Assembly (NCBI RefSeq): GCF_008364825.1
Contig: NZ_VTTO01000006.1
Span: 124,001 to 188,000 of the forward strand
Origin: Azospirillum sp. B21
GTDB taxonomy: Bacteria; Pseudomonadota; Alphaproteobacteria; Azospirillales; Azospirillaceae
Direction of reading: 5' to 3'
DNA: 64,000 nucleotides
Made by a program: the position numbers and the translations under genes. Under the pieces are notes generated by a model. The model was not told where the DNA came from, ran no database searches, and saw only the letters and a list, made by a program, of their open reading frames with translations. Shown piece after piece: positions 23,972 to 32,326 of this stretch; the first letter of the stretch is position 1, and each line of letters opens with the position of its first letter.

Positions 23972-24415
23972 ATGAAGGGAGCGATCAAGGTCCCGTTACA
24001 ACGCAGGGACGGGCCGCAGAATGTGGCGATGGATCGAAGCTTCGGCGATCTGTCAGGGAAGATGGAACGCACGCTGCGCCACATGGCGCCGGCACTGCCC
24101 AAGGACGGCGCGACGCCGCTGGTCACCTACAACGTGGTGATCTCCAACCGCAGGACCTCGCACCGGACCTCGATGCGACTGGACGTCACGTCCTGGCTGC
24201 TTCTCGATCACATCGCCGAGCTGGAGGGCTACGCGAACCGCGACGTTCTGATCAGCGCGGTGCATGAGCGGTTCCACTCCGCCGATCTGCCGCTGACGGC
24301 GATGGTGCGGCTGTTCCTGCAAACCTACACGGCGCCGGCGGCGGTGCTGGAGTTCCTGGGGGAGGCGCGGCGGCCATACGGGCGCGGCTTCGCTGCCAGC
24401 CCACTGAAGAACTGA
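23972..24415 (+). CDS. Ribbon-helix-helix-like early protein
   Basis: 147 aa from ATG 23972; the ten codons before it are not needed. The middle (SHRTSMRLDVTSWLLLDHIAELEGYANRDVLISAVHERF) has the strand-helix-helix pattern of ribbon-helix-helix DNA-binding proteins, and the end is a helix with an Arg/Gly-rich tail. It is the first gene of a rightward run of small genes that ends in the integrase, directly downstream of the inverted-repeat operator. A role as early regulator or excision-control protein is plausible. Confidence 0.65.
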   Translation: MKGAIKVPLQRRDGPQNVAMDRSFGDLSGKMERTLRHMAPALPKDGATPLVTYNVVISNRRTSHRTSMRLDVTSWLLLDHIAELEGYANRDVLISAVHERFHSADLPLTAMVRLFLQTYTAPAAVLEFLGEARRPYGRGFAASPLKN

Positions 24416-24416
24416 A

Positions 24417-24599
24417 ATGACCGGCGCAGGGCAACAGACCGTGATCGTCGCCGGCCTCGTCCGGTGGCATCTGGAAGAAGCCGGCCGGGCCGAGCGGGAG
24501 GCGGGGAACACCAGCCTCCCCTCCCGTCGCCTGCGCCTATTGTCCACCGCGCGCTACCACCGCGACTGCGCTGAGCTGGTGCGGGAGGAACTGCCGTGA
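24417..24599 (+). CDS. Small early prophage protein
   Basis: 60 aa, ATG 24417 one base after the previous stop; its TGA overlaps the next GTG. It has a basic helical centre (LVRWHLEEAGRAEREAG, RRLRLLSTARYHRDCAELVREEL). No domain recognised. Confidence 0.55.
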   Translation: MTGAGQQTVIVAGLVRWHLEEAGRAEREAGNTSLPSRRLRLLSTARYHRDCAELVREELP

Positions 24600-24946
24600 A
24601 CATGACTCTGTCGGATTTCCTCGCGGGTCCAGGCGGCGATCTTGTCCGCCGTCTCGGCCTGCCGGCGGACCTCATGGCCGGCTGCTCGTGCTGGGCGATG
24701 CTGACCGCGGTGGCGATCGCCCACAACAGACGAACCGACGGCGGCGTGTGGCGGACGGCAGAGCGGCTGTTCGGCGTGCTGTCCTCCGGCGAGAGGGCGG
24801 TCCTGCTGGCACTGCTGGGGGCACTCGATTTCAGCAGCCTCGCGGACCAGCTCGCCAGCAGGTCCGGGACCTGGGCCCTGCTGGACGTCACCCATGGAAG
24901 GCACCGCGACGCGGTCGCGGCCTGCATCCTTCGTCGTGATCCCTGA
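24596..24946 (+). CDS. Small early prophage protein
   Basis: 116 aa. GTG 24596 is chosen because GGAGG lies seven bases upstream; an ATG six bases later lacks this spacing. It is a helical protein with two Cys (GCSCWAMLTAVAIAHNRR) and a hydrophobic helix (RAVLLALLGALDFSSLADQL). Not recognised. The operon order and spacing support it as a genuine gene. Confidence 0.6.
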   Translation: MNMTLSDFLAGPGGDLVRRLGLPADLMAGCSCWAMLTAVAIAHNRRTDGGVWRTAERLFGVLSSGERAVLLALLGALDFSSLADQLASRSGTWALLDVTHGRHRDAVAACILRRDP

Positions 24947-24947
24947 C

Positions 24948-25007
24948 ATGCCCTTTCAACGGACTGGCCGCAGGGAGCGGCAGCAAAAGCGGGAGGCGGA
25001 CCGGTGA
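24948..25007 (+). CDS. 19-aa mini-ORF coupled to the next gene
   Basis: ATG 24948 follows the previous stop by one base; it encodes MPFQRTGRRERQQKREADR and its TGA overlaps the GTG of the next gene. Strongly basic. It may be a real small peptide or a leader that couples translation between its neighbours. Confidence 0.35.
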   Translation: MPFQRTGRRERQQKREADR

Positions 25008-25201
25008 ACGCCCAGGAACGCGAATTGGTCTTTCTCCGCCGGCGGGTGGCCGATCTGGAACAGGCGATCCGCACCCTGAGAGAGACTTTCGACCGGGTGT
25101 ACACTCCCCGCGGTCGGCGTTCTGCCGATCCCGATCAGGCATTCGAAAGGGCAAGTCATGCCGCGCGAGAAAATCGTAAGGCGGCGCCTGGCAAGCGGTG
25201 A
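25004..25201 (+). CDS. Small coiled-coil protein upstream of integrase
   Basis: 65 aa, GTG 25004 with GGAGG seven bases upstream. The first 35 residues form a heptad-like helix (ERELVFLRRRVADLEQAIRTLRETFDRVY). It overlaps the integrase start by 44 bases. Position directly before int is typical of a recombination directionality factor, but no xis-type helix-turn-helix is visible. Confidence 0.55.
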   Translation: MNAQERELVFLRRRVADLEQAIRTLRETFDRVYTPRGRRSADPDQAFERASHAARENRKAAPGKR

Positions 25202-26078
25202 AGTGAGAGAATACCGCTATCCAGAGCGCCGTTACGAACCAAGAACCGTGGGCGCCATCGTCGAGGAATACCGACGGTCGCCCGAATACACCAAGCTCGC
25301 TCCTTCGACGAAGAAGGACTATCTGGGCGTCCTCGGCAAGTTCGAGGAGGTGCTGCATGTGCCGATCTCCGACGTCAGGCGGCGGCACATCCTCGGCATG
25401 CGTGACAGCTACGCGGACCGGCCGGGGCTGGCGAACAGCATCATCAGCATCTGGTCGATCCTGCTGAAGTTCGCCGTCGACCGGGAGTATGTGCTGGCGA
25501 ACCCGGCGGCCGGCGTCGAGCGGTTGCAGCTCGGCGAATGGGAGCGGTGGCCGGACTGGGCGGTCGACTTCGCCCTCACCCACTTCAAGGAGCCTATGCG
25601 CCGTGCCGTGGTGCTGGCGCTCTACACCGGCCAGAGGTCATCCGACCTCATCAAGATGCGGTGGGATGACTATGACGGCTCTGCGATCCAGGTTACCCAA
25701 AAAAAGACCGGTACCCGGCTGTGGGTACCGTGCCACGCGGACCTAAAGGCCGAGTTGACGGAGTGGAAGAGAAACGCTACCTCCGTGACAATACTGGTGA
25801 ACCCCGCTTCCGAACAGCCCTGGAACAGAATAGGATTTTCCAATGCCGTACGTTTGGCAATCAAAGCACATCCAGAGCTGAAGGGTTACGTTTTCCATGG
25901 CCTGCGGAAAGCCTCTGCCTCGCTGCTGGCGGAGGCCGGCTGTTCGGCTCTGGAGATCGCGGCCATCACCGGGCATATGTCGCTGAAAAACCTCGAAATT
26001 TACACACGTCAGGCGGACCAGCGACAAAGGGCGAACGCCGCCATCGCGAAGCTGGAAAATTACCGACGGAAAACATAG
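25158..26078 (+). CDS. int: Prophage tyrosine integrase
   Basis: 306 aa, ATG 25158 with AAAGGG six bases upstream. An N-terminal arm is followed by a core-binding helical domain (VGAIVEEYRRSPEYTKLAPSTKKDYLGVLGKF), and then the catalytic domain with Arg in YTGQRSSDL, His-x-x-Arg in HGLRK, His in TGHMS and nucleophile Tyr in LEIYTRQ. All catalytic residues are intact. It is the last phage gene before chromosomal glmU and points outward, so attP/attR should lie in the 250 bp that follow. Confidence 0.93.
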   Translation: MPREKIVRRRLASGEVREYRYPERRYEPRTVGAIVEEYRRSPEYTKLAPSTKKDYLGVLGKFEEVLHVPISDVRRRHILGMRDSYADRPGLANSIISIWSILLKFAVDREYVLANPAAGVERLQLGEWERWPDWAVDFALTHFKEPMRRAVVLALYTGQRSSDLIKMRWDDYDGSAIQVTQKKTGTRLWVPCHADLKAELTEWKRNATSVTILVNPASEQPWNRIGFSNAVRLAIKAHPELKGYVFHGLRKASASLLAEAGCSALEIAAITGHMSLKNLEIYTRQADQRQRANAAIAKLENYRRKT

Positions 26079-26330
26079 GAAAATTAGGCAGGTAACCCGT
26101 TGGAAACATTCGTTTATTGCAGATTGAAACAAAAGTTGACTTGGGCTTCCTTCGCGTGCTGTGGCACACCACTCTCGGAATTGCCGATGATGCAGTGCGC
26201 ACTCCGGAAGATGCTTCGCCTGCAGGAGCAGTGATGTCTTAACCTTTCCCGGCTCAAGTACGGCGCTTTCATCACTCGGCTACCATCCACCGCATCCCGT
26301 CCACACCAAGGTCCGACCAGGAACACCACC
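26079..26330. other. Prophage/chromosome junction and glmU upstream region
   Basis: No gene. It must contain the right attachment site and the glmU promoter. TTGACT occurs on the plus strand at about 26,133, without a clear -10. There is no tRNA or partial tRNA here, so integration is intergenic or into a short core I cannot define without the other prophage end. Confidence 0.6.
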
Positions 26331-27683
26331 ATGGCCCATCGTCCGCTCGCCTGCGTGATCCTCGCCGCCGGCAAGGGCACGCGCATGAAATCCGATCTGC
26401 CCAAGGTGCTGCACCGGGTGGCCGGCCGGCCGATGGTCGGGCATGTGCTGGCCGCGGTGAAGGCGCTCGACCCCGATCATGTCGTGGTCGTGGTCGGCCC
26501 CGGCATGGACAGCGTGGCCGCCGCCGTCGCCCCCTACCCCACCGCGGTCCAGCACGAGCAGCGCGGCACCGCCGACGCCGTGCGCGCCGCCTTCGGCCTG
26601 CTGGAGGGCTTCACCGGCGACGTCATCGTGCTGTACGGCGACACGCCGCTGGTCACGCCGGACACGCTGCGCGCGCTGGTGCAGGCGCGCCGGCAGGCCG
26701 CTGATCCTGCGGTGGTGGTGCTGGGCATGCGGCCCGACGATCCCGGCGCCTATGGCCGCCTGATCCTGAACGCCCGCGGCGGGCTGGAGAAGATCGTCGA
26801 GTATCTCGACGCCAGCGAGGAGGAGCGCGCGGTCACCCTGTGCAACGCCGGCCTGATGGCGTTCGACGGTGCCCGCATGTTCGACCTGATCGGCAGCGTC
26901 GGCAACGACAACGCCAAATCCGAATACTACCTGACCGACGTGGTCCAGATCGCACGCCGCGCCGGCATGGCCTGCGCCGTGGTGGAGGCCGCTCCGGCCG
27001 AGGTGGTCGGCGTCAACTCCCGCGCCGAACTGGCGGAGGTGGAAAAGCTGCTGCAGCGCCGCCTGCGCAAGGCCGCGATGGACAACGGCGCAACCCTGAT
27101 CGACCCCGACAGCACCTTCCTCAGCGTCGACACCAGGCTCGGCCGCGACGTGGTGGTCGGTCCCGGCTGCTTCTTCGGCGCCGGCGTGACGGTGGGCGAC
27201 CGCGTGGAAATCAAGCCCTACTGCCATCTGGAAGGCGTGCGCATCGACAGCGGCGCCGTCATCGGCCCCTTCGCCCGGCTGCGCCCTGGCGCGGAAATCG
27301 GCCCGGACGCCCACATCGGCAATTTCGTCGAGGTGAAGAACGCGGTGATCGAGGCCGGGGCCAAGGCCAACCACCTGACCTATATCGGCGACGCCCGAGT
27401 CGGCGCCAAGGCCAACATCGGCGCCGGCACCATCACCTGCAACTATGACGGCTTCACCAAGAGCCGCACCGAGATCGGCGCCGGGGCCTTCATCGGCTCC
27501 AACAGCGCGCTGGTCGCCCCGGTGGTCATCGGCGACGGCGCCATCGTCGGTGCCGGCAGCGTGGTGACGATGGCAGTAGAAGCGGATGCGCTGGTGGTTG
27601 CCCGCGGCAGCCAGAAGGCTTACGCCGGCTGGGCACAGCGTTTCCGCGAACGGAAGCAAAACGAGAAAGCAAAAAAGGCGTAA
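26331..27683 (+). CDS. glmU: Bifunctional UDP-GlcNAc pyrophosphorylase / GlcN-1-P acetyltransferase
   Basis: 450 aa, the normal length. The N-terminal pyrophosphorylase opens with ILAAGKGTRMKSDLPKVLH, the nucleotide-binding signature, and QQ/EQRGTADAV follows. The C-terminal left-handed beta helix carries hexapeptide repeats and AGTITCNYDGFTK, the acetyl-CoA/GlcN-1-P site. It makes UDP-GlcNAc for peptidoglycan and lipid A. glmS follows 52 bp downstream, so the two consecutive pathway genes are probably co-transcribed. It is the first chromosomal gene beside the prophage. Confidence 0.98.
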   Translation: MAHRPLACVILAAGKGTRMKSDLPKVLHRVAGRPMVGHVLAAVKALDPDHVVVVVGPGMDSVAAAVAPYPTAVQHEQRGTADAVRAAFGLLEGFTGDVIVLYGDTPLVTPDTLRALVQARRQAADPAVVVLGMRPDDPGAYGRLILNARGGLEKIVEYLDASEEERAVTLCNAGLMAFDGARMFDLIGSVGNDNAKSEYYLTDVVQIARRAGMACAVVEAAPAEVVGVNSRAELAEVEKLLQRRLRKAAMDNGATLIDPDSTFLSVDTRLGRDVVVGPGCFFGAGVTVGDRVEIKPYCHLEGVRIDSGAVIGPFARLRPGAEIGPDAHIGNFVEVKNAVIEAGAKANHLTYIGDARVGAKANIGAGTITCNYDGFTKSRTEIGAGAFIGSNSALVAPVVIGDGAIVGAGSVVTMAVEADALVVARGSQKAYAGWAQRFRERKQNEKAKKA

Positions 27684-27735
27684 GGTCGGTTCGGGTCTTC
27701 TCTCCGGTCGGCATCTTTTCAGGAGCATCAGGTCC

Positions 27736-29562
27736 ATGTGCGGCATCATCGGCATCAACGGCATTCACGACGCATCCCCCCGGCTGGTGGAGGGCCTGCG
27801 CCGGCTCGAATACCGCGGCTATGACAGCGCGGGCGTCGCCACCCTGGTGAACGGCCACATCGAGCGCCGCCGCGCCGAGGGCAAGCTGGTCAACCTGGAC
27901 ATGAAGCTGCGCGACCAGCCGCTGTCCGGCACCGTGGGCATCGGCCACACCCGCTGGGCGACCCACGGCGGCCCGACGGAGAACAACGCCCACCCGCACG
28001 CGACCAAGCGCGTCGCCGTCGTCCACAACGGCATCATCGAGAATTACCAGGAGCTGAAGGACGAACTGACCGGCCACGGCTACGTCTTCGAAAGCGCCAC
28101 CGACACCGAGGTGATCGTCCACCTCGTCACCTACTATCTGGACCAGCACGGCATGACGCCGGTCCAGGCCTCGGCCGCCGCCTTCAAGCGCTTCACCGGT
28201 GCCTTCGCCCTGGTGCTGATCTTCGCCGGCGAGCATGAGCTGATGATCGGCGCCCGCCACGGCACGCCGCTGGCCGTCGGCTATGGCGATGGTGAGATGT
28301 ATCTGGCTTCCGACGCCTTCGCCCTGGCGCCGCTGACCAACCGCATCTGCTATCTGGAGGACGGCGACTGGGTCGAGGTCAGCCGCACCGCCGCCATCGT
28401 CCACGACGCCAGCGACGCGGTGGTGGAGCGGCCGGTGAAGACCACCGCGGTCTCCGGCGCCCTGATCGGCAAGGACGGCTACCGCCACTACATGCTCAAG
28501 GAAATCTACGAGCAGCCCCAGGTCATCGGCGACACGCTGAACGCCTACATCAACCCGGAAACCGGCACCTTCACCCTGCCGGACTTCCCCTTCGATCTGG
28601 CCGGCGCGTCGAAGCTGACCATCGTCGCCTGCGGCACCGCCTACTACGCCGGTTTCGTTGCGAAGTACTGGTTCGAGACGCTGGCCCGCATCCCGGTCGA
28701 GGTCGACATCGCTTCGGAGTTCCGATACCGCGAGGCCCCGCTTCCGCCGGGCGGCATTGCGCTGTTCATCTCGCAGTCGGGCGAGACGCTGGATACGCTG
28801 GAGGCCTTGCGTTATTGCAAGCGTCAGGGCCAGAAGATCCTGTCGATCGTGAACGCCCCGGAAAGCACCATCGCCCGAGAATCCGATGCCGTGCTCTACA
28901 CCATGGCGGGTCCGGAGATCGGCGTCGCCTCGACCAAGGCCTTCACCACGCAGCTGACCACGCTGGCCTGCCTTGCCGTCACCGTCGGCCGCGCCCGCGG
29001 CGCCATCGACCAGGAGCGGATGCAGCAGATCGCCCACGCCCTGCGCGAGGTCCCGGCCCGTGCCGCCGACGTGCTGGCCCATGACGAACGTCTGAAGGAA
29101 CTGGCGCAGGAGGTGTCAGAGGCTCGCGACGTGCTGTATCTCGGCCGCGGCGCCATGTACCCGCTGGCCCTGGAAGGCGCGCTGAAGCTGAAGGAGATCA
29201 GCTACATCCATGCCGAGGGTTATGCCGCCGGCGAGTTGAAGCACGGTCCCATCGCCCTGATCGACGACAATGTGCCGGTGATCGTGCTGGTGCCGTCCGA
29301 CGCGCTGTTCGAGAAGGTGGTGTCGAACGTGCAGGAGGTCTGCGCGCGGTCGGGCAAGGTCCTGCTGCTGGCCGATAAAAAGGGCATCGACAAGCTGAAG
29401 GACAAGGTCCGCTGGTCGGTCGAACTCCCGGCCTGCGACCCGCTGGTCGCCCCGCTGCTCTACGCCATCCCGGTCCAGTTGCTGGCCTACCACACGGCCG
29501 TGCTGAAGGGGACGGATGTCGATCAGCCGCGTAATTTGGCGAAGTCGGTGACTGTCGAGTAA
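27736..29562 (+). CDS. glmS: Glutamine-fructose-6-phosphate aminotransferase
   Basis: 608 aa (609 in E. coli). The start is ATG 27736, because the mature enzyme needs Cys1 directly after Met: MCGIIGI. The N-terminal glutaminase (class II) has the RLEYRGYDSAG and HTRWATHG landmarks. Two SIS isomerase domains follow (ISQSGET, ASTKAFT) and the end is DQPRNLAKSVTVE, the conserved C-terminal tail. It makes GlcN-6-P from fructose-6-P and glutamine, feeding glmU. No glmS ribozyme is expected or seen. Confidence 0.98.
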   Translation: MCGIIGINGIHDASPRLVEGLRRLEYRGYDSAGVATLVNGHIERRRAEGKLVNLDMKLRDQPLSGTVGIGHTRWATHGGPTENNAHPHATKRVAVVHNGIIENYQELKDELTGHGYVFESATDTEVIVHLVTYYLDQHGMTPVQASAAAFKRFTGAFALVLIFAGEHELMIGARHGTPLAVGYGDGEMYLASDAFALAPLTNRICYLEDGDWVEVSRTAAIVHDASDAVVERPVKTTAVSGALIGKDGYRHYMLKEIYEQPQVIGDTLNAYINPETGTFTLPDFPFDLAGASKLTIVACGTAYYAGFVAKYWFETLARIPVEVDIASEFRYREAPLPPGGIALFISQSGETLDTLEALRYCKRQGQKILSIVNAPESTIARESDAVLYTMAGPEIGVASTKAFTTQLTTLACLAVTVGRARGAIDQERMQQIAHALREVPARAADVLAHDERLKELAQEVSEARDVLYLGRGAMYPLALEGALKLKEISYIHAEGYAAGELKHGPIALIDDNVPVIVLVPSDALFEKVVSNVQEVCARSGKVLLLADKKGIDKLKDKVRWSVELPACDPLVAPLLYAIPVQLLAYHTAVLKGTDVDQPRNLAKSVTVE

Positions 29563-29565
29563 AGC

Positions 29566-29584
29566 ACAAGACGCTGAGTCTTGT
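29566..29584 (+). terminator. Weak hairpin after glmS
   Basis: ACAAGAC and GTCTTGT form a 7-bp stem with a five-base loop just after the glmS stop, but no T-run follows. It may be a weak or factor-assisted terminator. The remaining 280 bp to the tRNA terminator hold nothing I recognise. Confidence 0.35.
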
Positions 29585-29866
29585 ATTCAGCCGGATGAAT
29601 TGCCTGCCTATCAAAGGATAGAACGACATCCGCTCTAGCGGAAGCGTATCCTCAATCGAGGATTGCCTTCCACGGGAGCGGGTATGTCCTGGATTCACTC
29701 GCCCGGATAAAACAGAGAACCTCCATCCATGACCTGAGAGACCGGGAGGATTGGCGTCGGTGCCGGGCATTGGCGCAGGCTGACGGAAGAGTTCGAGCGA
29801 GAGGCGGTTCGGCTGTAGACGCCATGCTCAAGGTGGAAACCCGACACACGCGACACAGCGAACCAA

Positions 29867-29902
29867 AACGAAAAGGGCCTAGCCGCGGCAACGGCTAAGC
29901 CC
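29867..29902 (-). terminator. Rho-independent terminator of tRNA-Arg
   Basis: On the minus strand GGGCTTAGCCG pairs with CGGCTAGGCCC across a six-base loop, followed by TTTTCGTTTT. It begins ten bases after the CCA end of the tRNA. Confidence 0.85.
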
Positions 29903-29911
29903 CTGAATTCA

Positions 29912-29988
<77 letters not shown>

Positions 29989-30005
29989 ATCGCTGGTGGA
30001 GGTGG

Positions 30006-30034
30006 AACATAGTCCAAGCCCTTCGGCTACGCAA
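30006..30034 (-). promoter_or_regulatory. Promoter of tRNA-Arg
   Basis: On the minus strand TTGCGT (30034-30029), 17-bp spacer, TATGTT (30011-30006). Transcription would begin about ten bases before the mature tRNA 5' end. Confidence 0.6.
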
Positions 30035-30087
30035 ACACTAAATTCAGCCTTTTTTCGACTAGGTCGCAACGCCTCGCCTCCTCCCCG

Positions 30088-30122
30088 TGGAAACGTTTCC
30101 ATTCTTCATGAAACCGTTTTCC
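30088..30122. promoter_or_regulatory. Two tandem LacI-type operators
   Basis: TGGAAACGTTTCCA (30088-30101) is a perfect palindrome with the central CG typical of LacI/GalR operators. A second, imperfect copy TGAAACCGTTTTCC (30109-30122) follows with its centre 21 bp, two helix turns, away. They lie about 80 bp before the LacI-family gene, so autoregulation and control of the downstream transporter are likely. Confidence 0.8.
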
Positions 30123-30200
30123 TGACGTCACGCGATTGCAACACGCCGCCGTCACTCTGCCCCGCACCGGATCGGCCGGTGGTGGAAGGACGGGTGGTTG

Positions 30201-31301
30201 ATGGTGCGGGATGGGATGCGGTTCACGGATGGGCAAACGCCGCGGAGCACCGCCCGCGGGGTGGAACGCGTGGCGACGATCCGCGATGTGGCGGCGCGCG
30301 CCGGGGTGTCGATCGCCACCGTGTCGCGCGTCCTCAACGGCAGCGGCAACGCTACGCCGGAAACGATGGAGAAGGTCCGCACCGCAGCGTCGGACCTGTC
30401 CTTCCGGCCCAGCACCATCGGGCGCAGCCTGAAGGCGGCGCGCACGCGCACCGTCGGCGTGTTGGTACCGTCGCTGACCAATCCCGTCTTCGCCGAGAGC
30501 GTCGCCGGCATCCAGGAAGCGGCGGCGGAGGCTGGCTACAGCATCCTGATCGCCTCCACCGATTATGATCCGGGCAAGGAATCCCGCGCCATCGAAGGGC
30601 TGCTGTCCAACCGGGTGGAAGGGCTGGTGCTGACCGTCGCCGATGCCGACCGCAGCGGGTCGCTCGACACGCTGGACGAGGTGCGGCTGCCCTATGTGCT
30701 GGCGTACAACCAACCCGAACGCGCGCTGCGCGCCCATGTGTCGGTCGACAATGTCGCGGCCTCCCGCGCGGTGGTTGAGCGGATGGCGGTGCTCGGCCAC
30801 CGGCGCGTCGGCATGATCGCCGGGCGCTTCCGCCAGTCCGACCGCTCGCGCCGGCGTCATGCCGGCTGGCAGGCGGCGCTGGCCGATGCCGGGTTGCCGC
30901 CGGGACCGGTCGTTGAGGTGGATTTCAACGATCTGCGGCTGGCCCACCGGCTGGCCCACCATCTGGACGGGCCGGAGCGGCCGACCGCCTTCTTCGCCTC
31001 CAACGACATGCTGGCGCTTGCCACCATCCGGGCGCTGCGCGACCTCGGCCTGCGGGTGCCGGACGACATATCGGTCTGCGGCTTCGACGGGATCGAGGTC
31101 GGCCGGCTGATGTCGCCCAGCCTCGCCACGCTCGTGCAGCCGGCCCGCGCCATGGGCGCCACCGCCTTCGAATGCCTGCGCACCGGCTTTTCCGGCGACC
31201 TGCAGGGGCGCGCCGTGATGCTGCCCTTCACCCTGCGCCCTGGCGAATCGCTCGGCCCGGCGCCTTCCGAACCGATCCAAACGCTTCCCGAACGGAGATA
31301 G
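30201..31301 (+). CDS. LacI-family transcriptional regulator
   Basis: 366 aa from ATG 30201 (a purine-rich GGAAGGA is upstream; a TTG one codon earlier is unlikely). The HTH at about 27-50 (TIRDVAARAGVSIATVSRVLNG) and the hinge helix (RPSTIGRSLKAART) are canonical. The periplasmic-binding-like effector domain has GLVLTVAD, VDNVAASRAVVERM and SVCGFDGIE. Two operators lie upstream of its own gene, and the ABC importer genes start eight bases downstream, so it very likely controls that operon in response to the imported substrate. Confidence 0.92.
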   Translation: MVRDGMRFTDGQTPRSTARGVERVATIRDVAARAGVSIATVSRVLNGSGNATPETMEKVRTAASDLSFRPSTIGRSLKAARTRTVGVLVPSLTNPVFAESVAGIQEAAAEAGYSILIASTDYDPGKESRAIEGLLSNRVEGLVLTVADADRSGSLDTLDEVRLPYVLAYNQPERALRAHVSVDNVAASRAVVERMAVLGHRRVGMIAGRFRQSDRSRRRHAGWQAALADAGLPPGPVVEVDFNDLRLAHRLAHHLDGPERPTAFFASNDMLALATIRALRDLGLRVPDDISVCGFDGIEVGRLMSPSLATLVQPARAMGATAFECLRTGFSGDLQGRAVMLPFTLRPGESLGPAPSEPIQTLPERR

Positions 31302-31309
31302 CCTCGATC

Positions 31310-32326
31310 ATGTTGAAGCCGTTCCTGCTCGGCGCCGCCGCTCTGGCCGCCGCCCTGTCCACCACGATCGCCCCCGCCGCGGCGGCGGAGCCGACCGCCA
31401 TCTGCTACAACTGTCCGCCGGAATGGGCCGACTGGGCGTCGCAGCTGAAGGCGATCAAGGCCGATCTCGGCATCACCGTGCCGTTCGACAACAAGAACTC
31501 CGGCCAGTCGCTCGCCGCCATGCTGGCGGAAAAGAATAAGCCGGTCGCCGACGTCGTCTATCTCGGCGGTCCGGTCGGCATCCAGGCCAAGGATGCTGGC
31601 GTCGTCGCCCCCTTCAAGCCAGCGGCCTGGGCCGAAATTCCCGACGGGATGAAGGACCCCGACGGGAATTGGTTCGCCATCCACAGCGGCACGCTGGGCT
31701 TCTTCGTCAACACCGAGGCGCTGGGCGGCAAGCCGGTGCCGCAGAGCTGGGCCGACCTGCTGAAGCCCGACTATTCGGGCATGGTCGGCTATCTCGACCC
31801 GACCAGTGCCGCCGTCGGCTATGTCGGCGCGGTGGCAGTCAATCTGGCACTGGGCGGCGATTACGGCAGCTTCGACAAGGCTGTCGGCTGGTTCAAGGAT
31901 CTCCAGAAGAACCAGCCCATCGTGCCGAAGCAGACCTCCTACGCCCGCGTGCTGTCGGGCGAGATTCCGATCCTGATCGACTACGACTTCAACGCCTACC
32001 GCGCCAAGTATACCGACAAGGCGCCGGTCGCCTTCGTCATCCCGAAGGAAGGCACCGTGTCGGTCCCCTATGTGATGGCGCTGGTCAAGAACGGCCCGAA
32101 TCCTGAGAACGGGAAGAAGGTGCTGGACTACGTCCTGTCCGACAAGGGCCAGACCCTGTGGGCCAATGCCTTCATGCGCCCGGTCCGCGCCGAGGCGATG
32201 TCGCCGGAAACTGCGGCGAAGTTCCTGCCGGCCGCCGATTACGCCCGCGCCAAGCCGGTCGACCTCACCCGCATGGCCGAGGCGCAGAAGGGCTTCATGG
32301 CCCGCTATCAGGCGGAGGTGAAGTGA
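31310..32326 (+). CDS. ABC importer substrate-binding protein (Fe/thiamine/polyamine fold)
   Basis: 338 aa, ATG 31310. A Sec signal peptide (MLKPFLLGAAALAAALSTTIAPAAAAE, cleavage after AAA) precedes a class II binding protein of the SBP_bac_6/8 group, with CYNCPPEWADW, PVADVVYLGG and the hinge region GTLGFFVNTEALGG. It binds an unknown small molecule in the periplasm and passes it to the two permeases encoded next. With LacI control and a phosphodiesterase at the end of the operon, a phosphodiester, phosphonate or polyol-phosphate substrate is a reasonable guess. Confidence 0.85.
   Translation: MLKPFLLGAAALAAALSTTIAPAAAAEPTAICYNCPPEWADWASQLKAIKADLGITVPFDNKNSGQSLAAMLAEKNKPVADVVYLGGPVGIQAKDAGVVAPFKPAAWAEIPDGMKDPDGNWFAIHSGTLGFFVNTEALGGKPVPQSWADLLKPDYSGMVGYLDPTSAAVGYVGAVAVNLALGGDYGSFDKAVGWFKDLQKNQPIVPKQTSYARVLSGEIPILIDYDFNAYRAKYTDKAPVAFVIPKEGTVSVPYVMALVKNGPNPENGKKVLDYVLSDKGQTLWANAFMRPVRAEAMSPETAAKFLPAADYARAKPVDLTRMAEAQKGFMARYQAEVK

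Noticed and set aside
26927..29156. Minus-strand frames inside glmU and glmS
   Set aside because: Antisense shadows of two certain genes.
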